Shown piece after piece: positions 40,495 to 49,518 of a DNA stretch of 64,000 bases. Within the stretch, counting starts at the first letter, position 1, and the number at the start of each line of letters is the position of its first letter. The notes below the pieces were generated by a model. That model saw only the letters and a program-made list of their open reading frames with translations, was not told the DNA's origin and did no database searches. Source of the DNA: Flavonifractor sp. An10 (lineage in GTDB: Bacteria > Bacillota > Clostridia > Oscillospirales > Oscillospiraceae); the NCBI RefSeq assembly GCF_002161215.1, contig NZ_NFMB01000003.1:1-64000 (forward strand). Direction: 5' to 3'. Position numbers and translations under genes: made by a program.

Positions 40495-41069
40495 ATAACC
40501 AAAATATCCGCCATGCCCTGAGCAAGATCGCCTGGGCCTATCTGCTCATCCTGCTGAATTTCCGCATCAACGACCTGGATCTGCTGCCCAACTGGGCGGG
40601 CTATCTGCTGATTTTCCTCGCCATCGGGCAGCTCTCCGGGGAGCTGCGGAACCTGCCCCTGCTCAAGCCCTTCTGCATCCTGCTGGGGATTGCGGCCGGG
40701 GTGGACTGGCTGGCCCTCCCCCTCTCCGGCGCCGAGCTCACCGGGCGGTTCTTCCTGCTCTCCGCCCTGGTCGCCTGCGTGGCACTCTACTTCCACTTCC
40801 AGCTGCTCACCGACCTGGCCCTGCTGGCCGACGGGCCGGGGAATGCCCCGGTGCTGGCCCGCCGCCTGCGGGTGTGCCGCAACATTGACGCGGTGCTGCA
40901 GATTGCGGTCACCCTGCTGTCCATTCTCCCCCTGCCGGCGGAGGAGGCATGGGTGCAGCTGCCGGCCGTCCTGCTGCTCCTGTTCTGGCTGGGGGCGCGG
41001 GTGGTGATCGCCGTCAGCCTCTTTGTCCTGCGGGGCTTCTTCCCCCCGGAGGGGGCGGAGGACGCGTGA
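40491..41069 (+). CDS. Multi-pass membrane protein of unknown function
   Basis: A 192-residue hydrophobic protein with about six membrane helices (near 12-30, 36-55, 62-80, 88-108, 135-150, 158-182). It overlaps the M56 gene by GTGA (start GTG 40491) and so belongs to the BlaI/M56 operon. The N-terminal pattern SKIAWAYLLILLNFRINDLDLLPNWAGYLLIFLAIGQLS resembles small Clostridial integral membrane proteins that I cannot assign to a named family. It is the most likely output gene of the circuit. Confidence 0.65.
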   Translation: MNNQNIRHALSKIAWAYLLILLNFRINDLDLLPNWAGYLLIFLAIGQLSGELRNLPLLKPFCILLGIAAGVDWLALPLSGAELTGRFFLLSALVACVALYFHFQLLTDLALLADGPGNAPVLARRLRVCRNIDAVLQIAVTLLSILPLPAEEAWVQLPAVLLLLFWLGARVVIAVSLFVLRGFFPPEGAEDA

Positions 41070-41096
41070 GGCCGCATGGGGGCGGCGAGATTCCCC

Positions 41097-41125
41097 TTGA
41101 CAACCGGCGGGATCCTGGTTATGAT
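41097..41125 (+). promoter_or_regulatory. Promoter of the polyphosphate/exopolymer operon
   Basis: TTGACA (41097-41102), 17 bp, TATGAT (41120-41125). Predicted start near 41132, giving a leader of about 380 nt before the first gene. Confidence 0.75.
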
Positions 41126-41510
41126 AGATTCAGCAATTCTTTTTCCTATCCAAATGCAAAAAATGCAGAATAGGGACAGAAAATAGAATGCACTGATGTG
41201 ATATATTATTTGGGCGCTTTTATATCACGGAGCAAGTAGCGCAACCGGTCTATTGAGGATGGCAGCACATGGCTGCCGTCCGGCAATAGGCCGGTTTTTG
41301 CTATGCAAAAGCATAGCAAAATCGGCCATGTGCCGCTTTCAGCGGCACGGACATGAAATCAAAAGCGCGTGGGCCGGGACGGCCCACATGCGCAAAAACT
41401 TCATGCACTCCGACTTTTGCCTGTGTCCCTGGTGCGCCCCAAGCGCATGACGTTTTATCTCCTGCCCGATGAGGGCCCGCACGGCGGGCGGGCAGAAAAG
41501 GGAGGCTGCA
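41126..41510 (+). ncRNA. Long structured 5' leader of the polyphosphate/exopolymer operon
   Basis: No gene in 441 bases. Seen in order: GTGATATA...TATATCAC (41198-41228) which competes with GCGC...GCGC pairing (41214-41242); a terminator-like hairpin (41244-41299); GCTATGC-AAAA-GCATAGC (41300-41317); a GCCGC-TTTCA-GCGGC hairpin (about 41332-41346); GCGCGTGGGCC-GGGAC-GGCCCACATGCGC (41366-41394); and further short hairpins to the RBS (AAAGGGAGG). The layout suggests a riboswitch-like or protein-binding leader; it does not match the cyclic-di-GMP I or II riboswitch consensus as I know them. Confidence 0.55.
41244..41299 (+). terminator. Attenuator-like terminator in the leader
   Basis: ACCGG-T-CTATTG...GGCAGC-ACAT-GGCTGCC...CAATAG-G-CCGGT followed by TTTTT. 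It is a three-part stem ending in a T tract, upstream of the first gene. Confidence 0.65.
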
Positions 41511-42206
41511 ATGAACGAGGTTCTGCGCCAGGAGAAAAAATATGCCATCAATCTTTCGGACGGCGCGGTTCTGCGCAGGCGCCTGGGGGCCGTCATGCAC
41601 GGGGACGCCCACAACGGGCCCCAGGGCTATACGATCCGCTCCCTGTACTTCGACACGCCGGATGACCAGGATTTTCACGACAAGCTGGACGGACTGGAGC
41701 TGCGGCGGAAGCTCCGGCTGCGCACCTACAGCCCCCGGTCGGACTTCGCCATGCTGGAGATGAAGCAGAAGGAGGGGCCGTATCAGCGCAAGCGGTCTCT
41801 GCGCCTGGGGCGGGAGGAGGCGCAGCGGCTCTGCCTGGGGGACTACCGGCCCCTGCTGGCCCACGATGACCCCTTTGCGGCGGAGTGCTACGGCCTGATG
41901 CACTGCCGGTGCTACCAGCCCCGGGCGGTGGTGGAATACCACCGGCAGGCGTACGTGGCCCGGGAGAACCACATCCGCATCACGCTGGACAGCCGGATCA
42001 TCGCCACGGAATCCAGCTTCAGCCTGTTTTCCGGGCAGCTGCCCATGTATCCCGTCCTGGATCCCTTTCATATGGTATTGGAGGTCAAGTACAACGGCTT
42101 CCTGCTCAGTTACATCAAAGACCTGCTCAATCTCGTGGAGCGCTCCGAGCTTTCGGTCAGCAAATACTGCCTGGCCCGCAGCGTCTCCCTGAGCATGCAG
42201 GACTAG
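41511..42206 (+). CDS. VTC-domain polyphosphate polymerase
   Basis: A 231-residue protein built of the VTC catalytic domain (PF09359), the tunnel-shaped polymerase that makes polyphosphate from ATP. Seen: LRQEKKYAINLSDGAVLRRRL (about 4-24), GYTIRSLYFDTPDDQDFHDKLDGLELRRKLRLRTYS (about 39-74, with the K/R set lining the tunnel), MLEMKQKEGPYQRKRSLRL (about 82-100), PRAVVEYHRQAYVARENHIRITLDSRI (about 140-166) and FHMVLEVKYNGFLLSYIKDLL (about 185-205). ATG 41511 has GGGAGG upstream. In other bacteria the gene is often found with DUF4956 and CotH genes, as here. Confidence 0.88.
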   Translation: MNEVLRQEKKYAINLSDGAVLRRRLGAVMHGDAHNGPQGYTIRSLYFDTPDDQDFHDKLDGLELRRKLRLRTYSPRSDFAMLEMKQKEGPYQRKRSLRLGREEAQRLCLGDYRPLLAHDDPFAAECYGLMHCRCYQPRAVVEYHRQAYVARENHIRITLDSRIIATESSFSLFSGQLPMYPVLDPFHMVLEVKYNGFLLSYIKDLLNLVERSELSVSKYCLARSVSLSMQD

Positions 42207-42399
42207 CCGGGGCTCGCTTGAGACATGTCACCATGGCCCCATCGACGGGCCTTTTGCCCCCTGGACGGCGCAATTTTGAATTGCAAATCCGCCGGGATTC
42301 CCGCGAAAAAATTGCTTGCCAGCGGCCCAAAATCCCTCGCCGCCGGGCACATCGCCCAGTTTCACACAAGCCCTAAGAGGAAAAGGAGAAGAGCAAAGC
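42207..42399. other. Intergenic stretch inside the operon
   Basis: A 193-base gap with pairing potential (GGCG...GCAATT-TTG-AATTGC...CGCC around 42267-42292) and no T-tract terminator. The RBS AAAAGGAGAAG of the next gene closes it. Confidence 0.45.
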
Positions 42400-43089
42400 A
42401 TGAGAGAGTATCTGTTTCAGCTGCTGGAGAGCGGCGGGGGCGAGCTGACCGGGGAGGTCATCCTGCTCCGGCTGGCGGTGTCCGCGGTGATTGCGGGCTT
42501 TCTGTTCCTGTCCTACCGCCTGAGCCACAGCGGCAGCATCTACAGCGCCAAATTCAACGTGTCCCTGGTGGCCCTGACAGTGATTACCACCACGGTCATG
42601 ATCGTCATCGGCAACAACCTGGCCCTGTCCCTCGGCATGGTGGGCGCGCTGTCCATCGTCCGCTTCCGCACGGCCATCAAGGACTCCCGGGATACCATCT
42701 ACATCTTCTGGGCCATCGTGGTGGGCATCTGCTGCGGCGCGGGGGACTACCTGGTGGCCGCGGCGGGCAGCGCCGTGGTGTTCCTGCTCCTGCTCCTCTT
42801 CGGCCGTATCCGGACGGACAACCGGGCCCTGCTGATCCTGCGCACCGCACGGGTGAACGAGTCCCGGGTGGAGTCGCTGTTCTTCCAGTACTACAACCGG
42901 AAGGCGGTTCTGCGGGCCAAGAACACCACGGACGAGAGCACGGAGTACATCTATGAGCTCAACGGGAAATACCTGCGCAAGCCGGCCGGGGAAAAGGCGG
43001 CGGGCCGGAGCATCACCGACGCCGTCTACGAGATCGGCGGCATCGAATATTTCAACATTGTGATGCAGAACGACGAGATCAGCGGCTGA
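42400..43089 (+). CDS. DUF4956 membrane protein
   Basis: A 229-residue protein of the DUF4956 family: about four membrane helices within residues 20-128 (LLRLAVSAVIAGFLFLSYRL, SLVALTVITTTVMIVIGNNL, IYIFWAIVVGICCGAGDYL, AAGSAVVFLLLLLFGRI), with the conserved ALSLGMVGALSIVRFRTAIKDSRDTIYIFWAI between them, and a soluble C-terminal domain (about 140-229). The family is regularly encoded beside VTC polyphosphate polymerases and CotH proteins. It may form the membrane partner of the polymerase; this is inference from neighbourhood. ATG 42400 is chosen for its RBS. Confidence 0.85.
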   Translation: MREYLFQLLESGGGELTGEVILLRLAVSAVIAGFLFLSYRLSHSGSIYSAKFNVSLVALTVITTTVMIVIGNNLALSLGMVGALSIVRFRTAIKDSRDTIYIFWAIVVGICCGAGDYLVAAAGSAVVFLLLLLFGRIRTDNRALLILRTARVNESRVESLFFQYYNRKAVLRAKNTTDESTEYIYELNGKYLRKPAGEKAAGRSITDAVYEIGGIEYFNIVMQNDEISG

Positions 43090-43120
43090 CGGGCCGGACG
43101 GCGGAAAGGGGCTGAAATGG

Positions 43121-44620
43121 GTGAAATACAAGGTGTTCGGCATAGCCATGGCGGTGCTGATGCTCGTCTGCGCGCTGGCGGCCACCGCCGCCGAGGCCAA
43201 GGAGGGCCCCTACCGGGTTCACCAGCACCTGACCGCCCGCCAGCCCGATGCCGGCTGTGACTGCGGCGGCACGGAGCTGTGCACCCACCTGCCCCTGGTC
43301 ATCATCGACACCGGCGGGGAGGAGATTCCGGGGATACCGCTGGGGGAAGACGGAGTGCCTTTGGGGCAGAATGACACAAAGTACGAATATACGGATGTAA
43401 GTCTGGCAGAAGACGGGAGTAAAACCATCTCCTGTCAGGTTACTGTAATCGATAATACAGAGCGCAACAACCACCCCAGTGACGGAGCCACTGTTGAAAG
43501 CGCCGCCCAGATCCGCATCCGTGGGAATACCTCCAGGATGTTTGATAAGAAGGGATACCTGCTTCGGACAACCAAGGACGATGGGATTACCAACCGGGAT
43601 GTGGAAATGCTCGGAATGGATGCCCATCACGAATGGGCACTCCACGGTCCTTATCTGGACAAGACGCTGATTCGCAACTACATGTGGTACAATATCGCCG
43701 GGGAGATCATGGACTACGCCCCCAACGCGCGGTTCTGCGAGGTCATCATCAATGGGGAATACCAAGGACTGTACTTGATGGTAGAGACCATTACCAGCGG
43801 AGAGGGAGCCCGCCTAGACTTGACGGAGCCAGAGAGCGACTACCAGACGGAGATCAGCTATGTCGTTCGTCTGGACCGCGGCAGCAGTACAGAGATCAAA
43901 AATATCGAAACATTTACCCAATACGCTCTGCGTAATCTGCAGATCATTGATATCGTGTACCCCGGTCTGGGCAATTTAACCAGAGAACGGGTGGAGTGGA
44001 TCGAACAGGATCTCTCTGACTTTGAGAAAAGCCTGTATTCCTACGACTATAATACCGAGCCGTATGCATGGTGGAATGATGCAGATGTGGACTCTTTTGC
44101 GGAATATTTTATCATCAACGAGTTCACCTGCAATTACGATGTGGGCGCTCGGTCCACCTATCTCTACAAGGATATCCGCGGCAAATACAAGATGTGTATC
44201 TGGGACATGAACTCTTGCTGCAACAACTTCCATGATTCCCAGATTATGCCCCAGCACTTCCAGATGCAGAATATCACCTGGTTCTATATGATGATGAAAG
44301 ATGAAAATTTTGTGGAACGGATTATCGAGCGTTACTGGGAGCTTCGGGAGACCTTTCTGAGTGAGGAATACCTGTCACAGTATATTGATCAGACAATAGA
44401 ATATCTTGGCCCAGCGATTGGCCGCAACTTCGAGGTATGGGGCTATTCCTTTGAGGAATACCGTCCCCTTGCCCCGGACAGCCGCAACCCGGATGACTAT
44501 GCAGATGCGGTTGACCAGCTGAAGGACTTTTGCAGGGACCGCGGATACTGGATGGATGAAAATATTGATACCCTGCTCCAATTCTGCCATCCGTCCAAAA
44601 ACAAGCGTTTTAATCACTAA
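43121..44620 (+). CDS. CotH-like kinase family protein, exported
   Basis: A 499-residue protein with N-terminal signal (about 1-28, VFGIAMAVLMLVCALAATAAEA) and a CotH domain. CotH of Bacillus is an atypical kinase that phosphorylates spore coat proteins. Seen: SAAQIRIRGNTSRMFDKKGYLLRT (about 127-150), LHGPYLDKTLIRNYMWYNIAGEIMDYAPNARFCEVIINGEYQGLYLMVETI (about 174-224), SFAEYFIINEFTCNYDVGARSTYLYKD (about 324-350) and MCIWDMNSCCNN (about 359-370). The last motif usually reads WDxD in the family as I know it, so the second acidic residue is Asn here. Start is GTG 43121. From about 43,330 the base composition is clearly lower in GC than upstream genes. Confidence 0.85.
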   Translation: MKYKVFGIAMAVLMLVCALAATAAEAKEGPYRVHQHLTARQPDAGCDCGGTELCTHLPLVIIDTGGEEIPGIPLGEDGVPLGQNDTKYEYTDVSLAEDGSKTISCQVTVIDNTERNNHPSDGATVESAAQIRIRGNTSRMFDKKGYLLRTTKDDGITNRDVEMLGMDAHHEWALHGPYLDKTLIRNYMWYNIAGEIMDYAPNARFCEVIINGEYQGLYLMVETITSGEGARLDLTEPESDYQTEISYVVRLDRGSSTEIKNIETFTQYALRNLQIIDIVYPGLGNLTRERVEWIEQDLSDFEKSLYSYDYNTEPYAWWNDADVDSFAEYFIINEFTCNYDVGARSTYLYKDIRGKYKMCIWDMNSCCNNFHDSQIMPQHFQMQNITWFYMMMKDENFVERIIERYWELRETFLSEEYLSQYIDQTIEYLGPAIGRNFEVWGYSFEEYRPLAPDSRNPDDYADAVDQLKDFCRDRGYWMDENIDTLLQFCHPSKNKRFNH

Positions 44621-44643
44621 ACAGGTTTGCTGGGAGGGGCGCG

Positions 44644-46899
44644 ATGAAAAAATTTATTTTGGCGGTCTCTATTGCGGTCGTGATCCTCTTTGCCGGCTAT
44701 TATGCATACTACCACATGGGCGTCTATGTCAATGTCCACTCCGACGCGCCGGTGACCACTTTCATGAAGACCGACGAGGATACCATTTACATGGAGCGGG
44801 ACGGGGTGTATGAGCCCTTTGAAATTCGGGGAGTCAACATGGGCGTGGGTATCCCTGGAAAGTGGGCCACCGACTACGCCATCGACAAGGAGACCTACCT
44901 CCGCTGGTTCCAATGGATTCAGGAGTTGGGCGCCAACACCATCCGGGTCTATACCATCCTGCACGATGATTTCTACAATGCCTTCTATGAGTATAATTCC
45001 GCCCGGGAGGAGGCAGGGCTGGAGCCGCTGTGGCTCATCCATGGGGTATGGGTGAACGACTATGTGCAGAACTCCCACCGGGACGCCTACGACGACGATT
45101 TTCTTCAGGCTCTGCTGGACGACAGCAAAACACTGGTGGACATCCTCCATGGAAACCGGAGCCTTTCCCTGGGCCGCGGACTGGGTTCCGGCAGCTACCG
45201 CAAGGATGTGTCCCGATGGGTGATCGGCTATATCCTGGGCGTGGAATGGGAAGACGTAACGGTGGCCTATACGGACAACAAGTACCCGGAACGGAACAGC
45301 TACTCCGGCACTTACATGTACACCACCGAGGACGCCACCCCCTTCGAGGCCATGCTGGCCCAGGCCGGGGACAGCATCATTGAGTATGAGACCCAGAGGT
45401 ACCGGCAGCAGCGGCTGGTGGCCTTCTCCAATTGGCCTACCACTGATCCATTTACTTATCCCAACGCTATCCGCTACTTTTTCCTAAAGTGCGCCGCAGT
45501 GAATGTGGAGCATATCAAGACCACCGATGCGTTTCTCTCCGGCTCCTTCGCCTCCTATCACGTCTATCCCTACTATCCGGATTATTTAAATTATGTGCTC
45601 AATCCAGTTGAATTTGAGGATGAGGAGCCGCTTTGGCAGAAGGTCATAGACGGGTTCGAGCATACGGAGGACGATGTTCTTATTGAGGATGTGCTGACCG
45701 GGAACCAGAACACAGACTTTTACGACGAAAGCGGCCAGCCTAACACCTATTACGCCTATATCAAGATGCTCAACAATTACCACACCATCCCTGTGGTAAT
45801 CTCCGAGTATGGGGTCTCCACCGGTCGGGGCATGGCCCAGCGGGATATCAACACCGGGCGCAATCAGGGACATATGACCGAGCAGGAACAGGGCCAGGCC
45901 ATCATCGACTGTTATGAGGATATCATGGCTGCCGGAAGTGCGGGCAGCTGCGTGTTCACCTGGCAGGACGAGTGGTTCAAGCGCACCTGGAACACCATGG
46001 CAAACGTGGATCTGGACAATACCCCCTATTGGAGCGATTACCAGACCAACGAGCAATACTTTGGCCTCCTGGCCTTTGACCCCGGCGTGGAGGAAAGCAT
46101 TTCCTATGTGGACGGAGATACCTCTGAGTGGACAGAGGATGATGTAATCCTCTCCACAGAAGAGGGCAGCCTGTCCATGAAGTATGACGAAAAGTTCCTC
46201 TATTTTTACGCTCAGTGGGAGAATTTTGACCCAGAGCACGACGTGCTCTATATCCCGATTGACACCACACCCAAATCCGGCAGCACTTATTGCAGGAATT
46301 ACGACATCTCCTTTGAGCGGGCGTGCGACTTTGTGATCTGTATTGATGGGACGGACAACAGCAGGGTGATGGTGCAGGAGCGGTATGAGGTGCTGAGGGC
46401 CATGTTTCTCCGGGAGACGGCGGACATGGATGCATTTGTAGATCCGCCTGAGCTGGACTCGCCGCGTTTCAAAATTATTAGCCTGATGCTCCAGACTGCA
46501 ACTCCGCTGCTGACCGGGAACTGGTCGGCCAGCGCGGAGACCTACGAGACCGGAGTGCTCCGCCATGGCAACGCCAATCCGGATTCGGAGGACTTTGACT
46601 CCCTGGCCGACTTCATGTTCACAGAGGACGGCGTGGAGATCCGTATCCCCTGGCAGCTGCTGAACTTCGCCAACCCGTCGGAGATGATGATCCACGACGA
46701 CTACTACGAGAACTTCGGCGTGGAGTACATCCACATCGACGAGATGTATGTGGGTATGGCAGCGGGGAACGCCACAGAATACCGCATCCCCATGGCGTCC
46801 CTCCCTCTGGAGGGCTGGGGCAAGACGGTGACCTATCACGAACGGCTGAAGGAATCCTATTACATTCTGCAGGAGTACTGGGCCGGCCTGGACAGTTGA
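44644..46899 (+). CDS. Membrane-anchored glycoside-hydrolase-like protein
   Basis: A 751-residue protein with an N-terminal anchor (about 2-25, KFILAVSIAVVILFAGYYAYY). Residues about 50-440 look like a TIM-barrel glycosidase of the GH2/GH5 type: EPFEIRGVNMGVGIPGKWATDYAIDKETYLRWFQWIQELGANTIRVYTILHDDFYNAF, VIGYILGVEWEDVTV (possible acid/base Glu) and IPVVISEYGVSTGRG (possible nucleophile Glu), then AGSCVFTWQDEWFKRTWNT. The C-terminal 270 residues are beta-rich (SLSMKYDEKFLYFYAQWENFDPEHDVLYIPIDTTP), carbohydrate-binding in appearance. It may trim or process the polymer made by the operon. ATG 44644 follows GGGAGGGGCGCG. The family assignment is by eye and tentative. Confidence 0.6.
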   Translation: MKKFILAVSIAVVILFAGYYAYYHMGVYVNVHSDAPVTTFMKTDEDTIYMERDGVYEPFEIRGVNMGVGIPGKWATDYAIDKETYLRWFQWIQELGANTIRVYTILHDDFYNAFYEYNSAREEAGLEPLWLIHGVWVNDYVQNSHRDAYDDDFLQALLDDSKTLVDILHGNRSLSLGRGLGSGSYRKDVSRWVIGYILGVEWEDVTVAYTDNKYPERNSYSGTYMYTTEDATPFEAMLAQAGDSIIEYETQRYRQQRLVAFSNWPTTDPFTYPNAIRYFFLKCAAVNVEHIKTTDAFLSGSFASYHVYPYYPDYLNYVLNPVEFEDEEPLWQKVIDGFEHTEDDVLIEDVLTGNQNTDFYDESGQPNTYYAYIKMLNNYHTIPVVISEYGVSTGRGMAQRDINTGRNQGHMTEQEQGQAIIDCYEDIMAAGSAGSCVFTWQDEWFKRTWNTMANVDLDNTPYWSDYQTNEQYFGLLAFDPGVEESISYVDGDTSEWTEDDVILSTEEGSLSMKYDEKFLYFYAQWENFDPEHDVLYIPIDTTPKSGSTYCRNYDISFERACDFVICIDGTDNSRVMVQERYEVLRAMFLRETADMDAFVDPPELDSPRFKIISLMLQTATPLLTGNWSASAETYETGVLRHGNANPDSEDFDSLADFMFTEDGVEIRIPWQLLNFANPSEMMIHDDYYENFGVEYIHIDEMYVGMAAGNATEYRIPMASLPLEGWGKTVTYHERLKESYYILQEYWAGLDS

Positions 46900-46936
46900 G
46901 TCGGTACGACTGAACTGAAGAGAGGAGGTGCCGCCG

Positions 46937-48100
46937 GTGGGCGCTGAAATTCTGCTATACGGCTATGGGCTGGTGTGCCTGAGCATGCTGGTGTTCAATC
47001 TGCTCTACAGCCTGCACCTGCGCTCCGGCGACCGTCGGCTCACCCTGCGGGCGGACGCGCTCCGCCGCCAGGTGACGGAGCAGTTGCGCCGGATAGGGGA
47101 GCACCCGGACGGGCTCTCCCGGCCGGTGCAGGCCGGCCACCTGCGCTGGATGCGCCGCCGCCTCTCCCGTGTCAGCTATCTGGTGGCCTTCGACCGGCTG
47201 CTGGACGAGCTGGAGGGGCAGGATGCGGCCTATCCGGCCTACATCCAGCAGCTGCAGCCCGTGTCCCTCTACCTGTCCCTCGTCTACCGGAAGCGGGAGA
47301 ACACGCAGGCCGCCTACTACTGCCACTTTCTGGCCAAGCACAAGCTGCGCCGGTATATGGAGATGGATCAGACCCAGCAGGTCATCCTCTCCTATCTGCG
47401 CAAGGACAGCCTGTACTGCAAAATCAACGCCCTCAAGGCGCTGTGCAGCTTCGGCAGCCCCTCGGTGCTGGTGGATGCGCTGCGGGTGCTGGGGGACGGG
47501 CCGGAGAGCCAGCTGCACGAAAAGGTGGTCACGGAGGCGCTGCTCTCCTATACGGGGGACACCCGGGCCCTGATCCAGCTGCTCTGGTCTCGCCTGGATG
47601 ACTTCTCCCTGCAGATCCAGCGGGCCGTGCTGGATTACATACGCTTCCAGGGCGGGGATTCCTGCGCCCCCATGCTGGAAATCCTGCGGGACGACGGTCG
47701 GGACAGGGAGCTGCGGTTTGCGGCAATCCGGTATTTCGGCCGCTACCCCTATCCGCCCGCCCGGCCGCTGCTGCTGGATTTTCTCCGGGACAGCGAGCCG
47801 ACGCACTGGGAGTTTTCCGCCATCAGCGCCTCCGCCCTGGCCGGATATCCCGGACAGGATGTGGTGGACGCGCTGCTGCGGGCCATGAACAGCGCCAACT
47901 GGTATATCCGCAGCAACGCCTCCGCCAGCCTGGAGGCCCACGGCCTCACCTATGAGGAGATGTTCCGGGTGCTGGACGGGGAGGATCGCTACGCCCGGGA
48001 GATGCTGACCTACCGGCTGGAGCTCCGGCGGCTGACGGGAGAAGCCGCAGCGGAGCCGGATGCAAAACCCGTTCAGGAGGAGGTGCCCGCAGGCGTATGA
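46937..48100 (+). CDS. HEAT-repeat protein with N-terminal membrane helix
   Basis: A 387-residue protein: one N-terminal membrane helix (about 3-22, EILLYGYGLVCLSMLVFNLLY), a basic coiled region (about 25-110) and then helical HEAT-like repeats (about 130-370; SLYCKINALKALCSFGSPSVLVDALRVL, LHEKVVTEALLSYTGDTRALIQLL, SLQIQRAVLDYIRFQGGDSCAPMLEIL, ELRFAAIRYFGRYPYPPARPLLLDFL, WEFSAISASALAGYPGQDVVDALLRAM, WYIRSNASASLEAHGLTYEEMF). GTG 46937 has GAGGAGG eight bases upstream. Its stop overlaps the glycosyltransferase start (ATGA), so the two are translationally coupled and may act as scaffold and enzyme. Confidence 0.78.
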   Translation: MGAEILLYGYGLVCLSMLVFNLLYSLHLRSGDRRLTLRADALRRQVTEQLRRIGEHPDGLSRPVQAGHLRWMRRRLSRVSYLVAFDRLLDELEGQDAAYPAYIQQLQPVSLYLSLVYRKRENTQAAYYCHFLAKHKLRRYMEMDQTQQVILSYLRKDSLYCKINALKALCSFGSPSVLVDALRVLGDGPESQLHEKVVTEALLSYTGDTRALIQLLWSRLDDFSLQIQRAVLDYIRFQGGDSCAPMLEILRDDGRDRELRFAAIRYFGRYPYPPARPLLLDFLRDSEPTHWEFSAISASALAGYPGQDVVDALLRAMNSANWYIRSNASASLEAHGLTYEEMFRVLDGEDRYAREMLTYRLELRRLTGEAAAEPDAKPVQEEVPAGV

Positions 48101-49500
48101 GAGATTTTATCCAGACCTTCCTGCTCTGCGTGGAGGCCTTTTTCCTGCTCTATATGGTTCTCTACTCCAGCTTCCTCTTCCTGTCCGTCACCGTAGGCTC
48201 CTCCGACCTCTACGCGGCCAGAAGGCGCAACCGGCTGAAAAACGAGCTGTCCAACGACTACTATCTCCCCGTCTCGATTCTGGTGCCCGCGTACAATGAG
48301 GAGGTCACCATAGAGGCCACGATCCGCTCCCTGCTGGCGCTGGAGTACAAGCTCTACGAGATCATCATCGTGGACGACGGCTCCACAGACCGCACCGCCC
48401 AGGTGCTGAAGGACGCCTTCCACATGTGGAAAATCGAGCGCCCTATCCAGCGGCGGATTCCCTGCCAGCCGGAGGAGGAGATCTACGAGACCCGGGCCTA
48501 CAAGGTTCCCATCACCCTGGTGCGGAAGAAGAACGGCGGCAAGGCGGACGCGCTCAACATGGGCATCAATGTCTCCACATACCCCTATTTTCTCTGCATG
48601 GACGCCGACTCCGTCCTCCAGTACGACTCCCTGGAAAAAATCGTGCGCCCGGTGCTGGAGGACTCCAGCGTGGTGGCGGTGGGCGGCACGGTACGCCCCT
48701 GCAACGGCGCGGAAATTTCAAACGGCCGGGTGGTGCGCTACCGGATGCCCAGAAAGCTGCTGCCCTGCATGCAGGTGCTGGAGTACGACCGCTCCTTCCT
48801 GGCCTCCCGCATCCTGTTTGACCGGTTCAACGGCAACATCATCATCTCGGGCGCCTTCGGCCTGTTCCTCAAGAGTGTTGTCATCGCCGCCGGCGGCTAT
48901 GACAACACCACGGTGGGCGAGGATATGGAGCTGGCGGTCAAGCTCCACGTCTACTGCCGGGAAAACGGCCGGCGCTACCGCATCCGCTATGCCGCGGACG
49001 CGGTGTGCTGGACTCAGGTGCCGGAGCGGCTGGGGGATCTGTGCCGGCAGCGCCGGCGGTGGCACATCGGCCTGTTTCAGAGCATGATGAAGTACAGATC
49101 CATCCTGGCCAATCCCAAGTACGGCGCGGTGAGCTTTGTCTCCTACTTCTATTTCCTGCTGTATGAGCTGTTCTCCCCCTATATCGAGATCTTCGGGGTG
49201 CTCACCACCCTGCTGGCCTTCGCGGTGAGGCTCATCAACGTGCCGTTTATGGTGCTCTTCTTCGGCATCTATGTGGTCTATACCGCCGTCCTGTCCCTGA
49301 CGGCGTTTTTCGCCCGGATCCACACCATTGATCTGAAGCTGTACCCGTCGGATCTTCTCAAGGCGGTGGGCCTGTGCGCGGTGGAGGTGTCCTGCCTGCG
49401 GTTCGTCATGGCCTGGGTGCGGATGACCGCCCTGGTGGGATACCGCAGCAAAAAGCATACCTGGGGCAAGATTGAGCGCCAGAAAATTTCGATTGATTGA
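48097..49500 (+). CDS. Processive family 2 glycosyltransferase
   Basis: A 467-residue membrane glycosyltransferase of the cellulose/hyaluronan/poly-GlcNAc synthase type. N-terminal helix (about 5-34), GT-A core with LPVSILVPAYNEEVTIEATIRSLLALEYKLYEIIIVDDGSTDRT (about 57-100), GGKADALNMGI (about 148-158), MDADSVLQ (DxD, about 168-175), GEDMELAVK (about 275-283, base region) and QRRRWHIG (QxxRW, about 316-323), the mark of processive enzymes. C-terminal membrane helices lie at about 345-385 and 390-410. It would polymerise a nucleotide sugar and export the chain. It is the probable core of the operon; the sugar cannot be told from the sequence. Confidence 0.88.
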   Translation: MRDFIQTFLLCVEAFFLLYMVLYSSFLFLSVTVGSSDLYAARRRNRLKNELSNDYYLPVSILVPAYNEEVTIEATIRSLLALEYKLYEIIIVDDGSTDRTAQVLKDAFHMWKIERPIQRRIPCQPEEEIYETRAYKVPITLVRKKNGGKADALNMGINVSTYPYFLCMDADSVLQYDSLEKIVRPVLEDSSVVAVGGTVRPCNGAEISNGRVVRYRMPRKLLPCMQVLEYDRSFLASRILFDRFNGNIIISGAFGLFLKSVVIAAGGYDNTTVGEDMELAVKLHVYCRENGRRYRIRYAADAVCWTQVPERLGDLCRQRRRWHIGLFQSMMKYRSILANPKYGAVSFVSYFYFLLYELFSPYIEIFGVLTTLLAFAVRLINVPFMVLFFGIYVVYTAVLSLTAFFARIHTIDLKLYPSDLLKAVGLCAVEVSCLRFVMAWVRMTALVGYRSKKHTWGKIERQKISID

Positions 49501-49518
49501 CATGGAGGTGCGGTAGAG

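Noticed and set aside
41126-41510. Cyclic-di-GMP I or II riboswitch in the operon leader
   Set aside because: Expected GEMM elements (GCACAGGGCAAACC, GGGACGCAAAG) or the class II core were looked for and are not present.
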